The position numbers were made by a program, and so were the translations under genes. From assembly GCF_002434265.1 (NCBI RefSeq), contig NZ_DJJS01000006.1, positions 744,001 to 808,000 on the forward strand: 64,000 bases of DNA, written 5' to 3'. Below, piece after piece: positions 59,391-64,000 of this stretch (its first letter is position 1; each line of letters starts with the position of its first letter). Under the pieces are notes generated by a model that saw only the letters and a list, made by a program, of their open reading frames with translations, did no database searches and was not told the DNA's origin. This DNA is from Pseudomonas sp. UBA6562. GTDB taxonomy: Bacteria > Pseudomonadota > Gammaproteobacteria > Pseudomonadales > Pseudomonadaceae.

Positions 59391-60284
59391 ATGACCACTA
59401 CCGTCGAAACCCTCACGCTGGGCGTACTCGAGTGCTGGCGCATCACCACCGCCCAGGCCGAGCTGGTCGTCGCCCGGCAAGGTGCGCAGATCCTGCGCTA
59501 CCAACGCAGTGGCGCAGCGCCGCTGCTGTGGCTCAGCGACGAAGCCCTGTTCAAGCAGGGCAAGTCGGTGCGCGGCGGGGTGCCGGTCTGTTGGCCGTGG
59601 TTCGGCGATCTGCGGCGCAACCCCGAAACCGTGCAGGCGATGTACAGCGGCGAGCCGCCACCGGCCCATGGCCTGGCACGCGGCCGTGACTGGCAACTGC
59701 TTGGCATCGAGGAGCGTGGCGACACCGTCCACCTCGAATTCGACCTGCCCGAGGCGCAAGGCGCGCTGCCCGACTGGCCGCACAGCGTCGAACTGCGCCT
59801 GAGCGTGGCGTTGGGCGACACCCTGCAAGTGACCCTGAGCAACCGCAACCTCGGCCCGCAGCCGGTCACCCTGAGCCAGGCGCTGCACACCTACTTCGCC
59901 GTGGGCGACGTGCGCCAGGTGCAGGTGCAAGGCGTGGAGGGGCTGGCCTACATCGAGACCCTCGCCGATTGGGAGCAGCGCACCCAGCAAGGCGCCCTCG
60001 CCTTCGCCGGCGAAACCGACCGCATCTACCTCGACCCGCCCGAGCGCCTGAGCATCGTCGATCCGCAGCATGACCGGCGCATCACCCTGCACACTCAGGG
60101 CTCGCACTCGGCCGTGGTCTGGAACCCATGGACGGAACGCGCGGCCGCCTTGCCCGACATGGGCAACGAGGCTTGGCAAGGCATGCTCTGCATCGAAACC
60201 GCCAACGCCTGGCACGACGCGCTGACCCTCGCGCCCGGCGCCCGTCACAGCCTGTCGGTCACGATCGGCAGCGAATCGCTGTAA
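59391..60284 (+). CDS. D-hexose-6-phosphate mutarotase (YeaD family)
   Basis: 297 residues, aldose-1-epimerase fold. Conserved pieces: LLWLSDEALFKQGKSVRGGVPVCWPWFG, PPPAHGLARGRDW with the first catalytic His, LHTYFAVGDVRQVQVQG with the second, and WNPWTERAAALPDMGNEAW with the catalytic Glu region. Interconverts alpha- and beta-glucose-6-phosphate and related sugars in the cytosol. Confidence 0.93.
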   Translation: MTTTVETLTLGVLECWRITTAQAELVVARQGAQILRYQRSGAAPLLWLSDEALFKQGKSVRGGVPVCWPWFGDLRRNPETVQAMYSGEPPPAHGLARGRDWQLLGIEERGDTVHLEFDLPEAQGALPDWPHSVELRLSVALGDTLQVTLSNRNLGPQPVTLSQALHTYFAVGDVRQVQVQGVEGLAYIETLADWEQRTQQGALAFAGETDRIYLDPPERLSIVDPQHDRRITLHTQGSHSAVVWNPWTERAAALPDMGNEAWQGMLCIETANAWHDALTLAPGARHSLSVTIGSESL

Positions 60285-60314
60285 CGGCGTCCAAGCCGCG
60301 CCGGCGGGCCTCGC

Positions 60315-60848
60315 TCAGAGGTCCGCGTCTTCCACCACCCGCACGTTCTGCGCATCCAGCGCATAGGCCGCATCGGCCAGGTCGTTGTTGACCTTCTCCA
60401 CCTTCAACGGCCCGGTGACCCACAGCGGCGTGTAGATGTCGTCGATCTTCAGCCCTTTCGGATAACGCACCAGCACCAGCTGGTTGGGCGGCGGTGGCGG
60501 AACGTGGATGCACGCGCCCGGATAGGGCACGAGGAAGAACAGTGTGCTGTTGCCCTTGGCGTCGCTTTCCAAGGGCACCGGATAGCCGCCCAGGCGGATG
60601 CGCTTGCCATCCATCGTGGCGACGGTCTTGGTGGAATACATCACGGCGGGCAAGCCCTTGCTCTGCTTCAAGCCGCCCTTGGCGGTGAAGGTGCCCATGG
60701 CCTCGGGAGAGTCGTGGTCGATCTCGGGCATGGCTTCGAGGGCTTTCTGGTCCGACTTGGGCATCAGGTCCAGCCAGTCGGTTTCGGGGAGTTCGGCGTG
60801 GGCCAGGGTGCTGACCAGGATAAGCGGGAAGAGCAGGAACGCGCGCAT
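60315..60848 (-). CDS. DUF3299 periplasmic protein
   Basis: 177 residues with a clear signal peptide (MRAFLLFPLILVSTLAHA). The mature region contains IRLGGYPVPLESDAKG and FLVPYPGACIHVPPPPPNQLV, the DUF3299 pattern with a conserved cysteine, and a proline run. Family function is unknown; metal or copper handling is sometimes proposed on the basis of the Cys-His pair (ACIHVPP). Convergent with the mutarotase gene. Confidence 0.78.
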   Translation of the reverse strand: MRAFLLFPLILVSTLAHAELPETDWLDLMPKSDQKALEAMPEIDHDSPEAMGTFTAKGGLKQSKGLPAVMYSTKTVATMDGKRIRLGGYPVPLESDAKGNSTLFFLVPYPGACIHVPPPPPNQLVLVRYPKGLKIDDIYTPLWVTGPLKVEKVNNDLADAAYALDAQNVRVVEDADL

Positions 60849-60898
60849 GGAATGCTCGGCAACTCAGTGGGATGAATTGCCGGGCATTCTATCTGCAA

Positions 60899-61144
60899 TC
60901 AGCGCTTCTTGATGAGGCCGTAGATCACCAGCAGGATGATGGCGCCGACCAGCGCACCGAAGAAGCCTGCCGCTTGCCCTGCCTGGTAGATACCCAGTGC
61001 CTGGCCACCGTAGGTGGCGACCAGCGAACCTGCGATACCCAGCAGGATGGTCATGATCCAGCCCATGCTGTCGTCGCCGGGCTTCAGAAAACGCGCCAGC
61101 AGGCCGACGATGAGGCCGATGAAGATAGTTCCGATGATGCCCAT
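60899..61144 (-). CDS. GlsB/YeaQ/YmgE family membrane protein
   Basis: 81 residues with three hydrophobic segments: GIIGTIFIGLIVGLLARFL, GWIMTILLGIAGSLVA and GFFGALVGAIILLVIYGLI, linked by KPGDDSMG. Small, glycine-rich inner-membrane protein of a stress-related family; precise function unknown. Start at 61144 with GGAGGGA upstream. Confidence 0.88.
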   Translation of the reverse strand: MGIIGTIFIGLIVGLLARFLKPGDDSMGWIMTILLGIAGSLVATYGGQALGIYQAGQAAGFFGALVGAIILLVIYGLIKKR

Positions 61145-61234
61145 TGGCGATCCCTCCTAGATAAATGAAACGCACCGACGGCCGCATGGGCCGTTGGCGT
61201 GTGTCTTGTCAGAGGGCAGGAAGGCCGGCGAGGT

Positions 61235-62320
61235 TCAATTCGCCGCGATCAAAGCCTCTACCTCGGCGATCTTGGCTCGCAGAGTGGGCATGTCCGCGCA
61301 GCGCAGGGTGGCGTGGCCGACCTTGCGTCCGGCCTTGAAGGCCTTGCCGTAGTGGTGCAGGTGGCAGTCGTCGATGGCCACGGTCTTGGCCACGTCGGGC
61401 ACGCTGCCGATGAAGTTGAGCATGGCGCTCTCGCCGACCTTGGCGGTGGAGCCCAGCGGCAGCCCGGCCACGGCACGCAGGTGGTTCTCGAACTGGCTGC
61501 ACTCGGCGCCTTCGATGGTCCAGTGCCCGGAGTTGTGCACGCGTGGTGCGATCTCGTTGGCTTTCAGGCCACCGTCGACTTCGAAGAACTCGAAGGCCAT
61601 GACGCCCACGTAGTCGAGCCGTTCCAGCACCCGGCCGACGTAGTCTTCGGCCAGCGCCTGCAAGGGGTGTGCGTCGCTCGCCACCGACAGGCGCAGGATG
61701 CCGCTGTCGTGGGTGTTGTGCACCAGCGGATAGAAGCGCGTTTCGCCGTCGCGGCCGCGCACGGCCACCAGCGACACTTCGCCGGTGAACGGCACGAAGC
61801 CTTCCAGCAGGCATGGCACGCTGCCCAGTTCGGCGAAGGTGTCGACCACATCGGCGGCGCTGCGCAGCACCTTCTGGCCCTTGCCGTCATAACCCAGGGT
61901 GCGGGTCTTGAGCACGGCCGGCAGGCCGATGCTGGCGACCGCGGCGTCGAGGTCGGCCTGGGAGAGGATGTCGGCGAAGGCCGGGGTGGGAATGCCCAGG
62001 TCGCGGAACAGGCTCTTTTCGAACAGGCGGTCGCGGGCGATGCGCAGGGCGTCGGCACTGGGGTAGACCGGGACGAACTGCGAGAGGAAGGCCACCGTTT
62101 CGGCCGGCACGCTCTCGAATTCGAAGGTCACCAGGTCGACTTCGTCGGCCAGTTGGCGCAGGTGGTCCTGGTCGCCGTAGTCGGCACGCAGGTGCTCGCC
62201 CAGGGGGGCGGCGCAGGCGTCCGGCGCGGGGTCGAGGAAAGCGAAGTTCATGCCCAGCGGAGTGCCCGCCAGGGCCAGCATGCGGCCGAGCTGGCCGCCA
62301 CCGATTACACCGATTTTCAT
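61235..62320 (-). CDS. purK: 5-(carboxyamino)imidazole ribonucleotide synthase
   Basis: 361 residues from the ATG at 62320. ATP-grasp enzyme: MKIGVIGGGQLGRMLALAG, VLKTRTLGYDGKGQKV, and the late NEIAPRVHNSGHWTIEGAECSQFENHLRAV with metal residues. Carboxylates AIR with ATP and bicarbonate in purine synthesis; PurE then isomerises the product. 11 bases after purE. Confidence 0.97.
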   Translation of the reverse strand: MKIGVIGGGQLGRMLALAGTPLGMNFAFLDPAPDACAAPLGEHLRADYGDQDHLRQLADEVDLVTFEFESVPAETVAFLSQFVPVYPSADALRIARDRLFEKSLFRDLGIPTPAFADILSQADLDAAVASIGLPAVLKTRTLGYDGKGQKVLRSAADVVDTFAELGSVPCLLEGFVPFTGEVSLVAVRGRDGETRFYPLVHNTHDSGILRLSVASDAHPLQALAEDYVGRVLERLDYVGVMAFEFFEVDGGLKANEIAPRVHNSGHWTIEGAECSQFENHLRAVAGLPLGSTAKVGESAMLNFIGSVPDVAKTVAIDDCHLHHYGKAFKAGRKVGHATLRCADMPTLRAKIAEVEALIAAN

Positions 62321-62331
62321 GGATGTGAGCC

Positions 62332-62823
62332 TCAGGCCTGGCGCGGATCGGGATGGTCCAGCACGGTGTCGGTCTGCTCCGTGCGGAACTGCTTGAGCGC
62401 GGCGTGGAACTGCGGGTGCTTGGCGCCCAGGATGCTGGCCGACAGCAGTGCGGCGTTGACCGCCCCGGCGCGGCCGATGGCCAGCGTCGCCACCGGCACG
62501 CCGGCCGGCATCTGCACGATCGACAGCAGCGAGTCGACGCCCGAGAGCATCGAAGACTGCACCGGCACGCCCAGCACCGGCAGGTGGGTCTTGGCCGCGC
62601 ACATGCCCGGCAGGTGCGCCGCGCCGCCGGCACCGGCGATGATCACCTCGATGCCACGGCCTTCGGCCTCTTCCGCGTACTGGAACAGCAGATCCGGGGT
62701 ACGGTGGGCCGAGACCACTTTCACCTCGTAGGGAATGCCGAGTTTTTCCAGCATATCGGCGGTGTGGCTAAGGGTGGACCAATCGGACTTGGAGCCCATG
62801 ATCACGCCAACCAGTGCACTCAT
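62332..62823 (-). CDS. purE: N5-carboxyaminoimidazole ribonucleotide mutase
   Basis: 163 residues from the ATG at 62823. Class I PurE motifs: VIMGSKSDWSTL, VVSAHRTPD with the catalytic His, and IIAGAGGAAHLPGM. First gene of purEK. A leader hairpin (62867-62897) and promoter (62938-62966) lie upstream. Confidence 0.97.
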   Translation of the reverse strand: MSALVGVIMGSKSDWSTLSHTADMLEKLGIPYEVKVVSAHRTPDLLFQYAEEAEGRGIEVIIAGAGGAAHLPGMCAAKTHLPVLGVPVQSSMLSGVDSLLSIVQMPAGVPVATLAIGRAGAVNAALLSASILGAKHPQFHAALKQFRTEQTDTVLDHPDPRQA

Positions 62824-62866
62824 CGTCGAGCCTCTCCTGCAAGCGCCTGCCGGCGCGCTAAAAGCA

Positions 62867-62897
62867 ACAAGCCACGCAGGGAACCGGCGTGGCTTGT
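62867..62897 (-). other. Leader hairpin upstream of purE
   Basis: ACAAGCCACGC pairs with GCGTGGCTTGT over a 9-base loop. It lies downstream of the predicted purE start site and after the LysR gene. On the minus strand it is followed by TGCTTTT, so it could terminate LysR transcripts or attenuate purEK. Confidence 0.5.
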
Positions 62898-62937
62898 CGT
62901 ATGGATTCTGATCGACCAGGGCGGCCGAAGGCGCGGG

Positions 62938-62966
62938 ATTATAGCCTAGTGCGGTACGGACCGCAC
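62938..62966 (-). promoter_or_regulatory. purEK promoter with overlapping palindrome
   Basis: On the minus strand a consensus TATAAT (62943-62938) preceded by GTGCGGT-CCGT-ACCGCAC (62966-62949), an inverted repeat occupying the spacer and -35 area. The placement fits an operator for a purine-responsive repressor. No clear -35 hexamer. Confidence 0.55.
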
Positions 62967-63039
62967 ACCCCCGCAAGCACAGAGCGGATCAAAGGGCAAG
63001 CTGTCTCGCGAGACAACTTTTCCACTTCATCGCAGCGCC

Positions 63040-63945
63040 TCAGCCCTGGCTGCCGGCCGACTCCAGCTTGCGCCACAGCAACCGCACGTTGGCCTTGCGC
63101 ACCAGGGCGCAGCGGTACAGGCGAATCTCCAGCGGCACGTGCCACTGCGCCGCGCCGCAAATGGCCAACTCGCCGCGCTCCAGCTCGCCGCGCATCGACA
63201 GGCGCGGCACCCAGGCCACGCCCATGCCTTCGAGGGCCATGCTCTTCAGACTGTCGGCCATGGCCGTCTCGCACACCGTGGTGTAGCGCAGGCTGCGCTG
63301 GCGCAGCAGCAGGCTGACCGAGCGCCCGAGGAACGCGCCGGCGCTGTAGGCCAGCAACGGCACGCTGGTGTCGCCCTCCAGGTCGAACAGCGGTTTGCCG
63401 TCGTCGCCCACAGCGCACACCGGCAGCATTTCCGTGGTGCCCATGTGCAGCGAAGGGAAGATCTCGGCGTCCATCTGCAAGGCGGCATCGGGGTCGTAGA
63501 AGGCCAGCATCAGGTCGCAGCCGCCTTCGCGCAGGGCATGCACGGCCTCGCCGACGTTGGTGGCGACCATGCGCGTGGCGATGTTCAGGCCATCGTTGCG
63601 CAGTTGCGCCACCCAATGCGGGAAGAACCCCGAGGCCAGCGAGTGGGCGGCGGCGATCTGCACCACCTCGCCCTGCCCGCCCTCGAGATGGTGCAAATGG
63701 CGCAGCACTTCGCCCAACTGGTCGACGACGGTACGCGCCGTGACCAGAAACAGCTGCCCGGCCTCGGTCAGCTCGATGGGTGTGCGCGAGCGGTTGACCA
63801 GGGTCAGGCCCAGCGCGGCCTCCAGGCTGCGGATGCGGCGGCTGAAGGCCGGCTGGGTGACGAAGCGCCGTTCGGCGGCCTGGGAAAAGCTGCGGGTGGC
63901 CGCCAGGGCGCTGAAATCTTCCAGCCATTTGCTCTCGAGGTTCAT
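63040..63945 (-). CDS. LysR family regulator, HypT-like
   Basis: 301 residues from the ATG at 63945, which gives MNLESKWLEDFSALAATRSFSQAA; an upstream in-frame start at 63993 lacks support. Winged helix (about 5-65: RRFVTQPAFSRRIRSLEAALGLTLV) and substrate-binding domain (about 90-300). The start and HTH resemble E. coli HypT (YjiE), the hypochlorite-responsive LysR regulator, but the methionine sites cannot be verified. In P. putida a gene of this type precedes aspartate ammonia-lyase beyond this edge, from memory. Confidence 0.8.
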   Translation of the reverse strand: MNLESKWLEDFSALAATRSFSQAAERRFVTQPAFSRRIRSLEAALGLTLVNRSRTPIELTEAGQLFLVTARTVVDQLGEVLRHLHHLEGGQGEVVQIAAAHSLASGFFPHWVAQLRNDGLNIATRMVATNVGEAVHALREGGCDLMLAFYDPDAALQMDAEIFPSLHMGTTEMLPVCAVGDDGKPLFDLEGDTSVPLLAYSAGAFLGRSVSLLLRQRSLRYTTVCETAMADSLKSMALEGMGVAWVPRLSMRGELERGELAICGAAQWHVPLEIRLYRCALVRKANVRLLWRKLESAGSQG

Positions 63946-64000
63946 GAAGCTCGTCTCCCGCGCGCACCAAAATGGAACACGCTCGTTGATCAATCCGCGT

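Noticed and set aside
1..64000. CRISPR arrays, insertion sequences, prophage, tRNA or rRNA
   Set aside because: No regularly spaced identical repeats, transposase or integrase frames, or tRNA/rRNA-like sequences noticed in the window.

Overview
This 64 kb window is chromosomal DNA of a Pseudomonas, most likely of the P. putida group. It is GC-rich and densely coding. From rpmBG to pstSCAB-phoU the gene order (radC, coaBC, dut, algC, argB, pyrE, crc, rph, yicC, gmk, rpoZ, spoT, ridA, exbBD-tonB, oxyR, recG, ubiCA, phoBR, pst, purEK) is the conserved Pseudomonas order. I see no tRNA, rRNA, CRISPR array, insertion sequence or prophage. I count about 70 protein genes. Nearly all other long open frames are antisense or out-of-frame shadows produced by GC-rich codon usage.

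Region 1 (1-14.8 kb) handles amino acids and polyamines. A partial acetyl-CoA hydrolase/transferase gene and a cytochrome c5 gene precede pauR, a PuuR-type XRE-cupin repressor. D-alanine catabolism follows (dadX, dadA, and a divergent Lrp-type regulator), then a Cys-cluster protein and a gamma-glutamyl-polyamine oxidase (pauB). Next come a DUF1127/MocR divergent pair, a phospholipase-D lipoprotein, an MFS transporter, the kauB aldehyde dehydrogenase, a divergent cupin gene and an I78-like small protein. A PuuR-like operator lies between kauB and the cupin gene, linking PauR to that pair.

Region 2 (14.9-28.1 kb) is mainly housekeeping: rpmGB, a peptide-binding protein, radC, coaBC-dut-algC-argB, pyrE, crc, rph and yicC-gmk. 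Inside it sits a compact operon of three outer-membrane-type lipoproteins (CsgG family, DUF4810, DUF799; 22.2-24.0 kb). This is the strongest candidate here for a poorly described system.

Region 3 (28.1-44 kb): an APC permease and a LysR regulator separate gmk from rpoZ-spoT. They are followed by ridA, a lipoprotein gene, a UDP-sugar-epimerase-like gene, exbB-exbD-tonB, oxyR-recG, a YbaK-HDOD fusion, an SCP2-like protein and an HU protein with a histone-H1-like tail.

Region 4 (43.9-57.2 kb) contains ubiCA and the phosphate regulon: phoBR, then on the other strand pstS-pstC-pstA-pstB-phoU. A CBS-domain transporter gene and a receiver-plus-PilZ-like response regulator gene lie between the two blocks. 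Pho boxes precede phoB, pstS and, separately, pstC. PstC and PstA carry very large inserted domains.

Region 5 (57.2-64 kb) holds an MHS-type MFS transporter, a YciA-type thioesterase, a hexose-6-phosphate mutarotase, a DUF3299 protein, a YeaQ-family membrane protein, purEK and a HypT-like LysR regulator.
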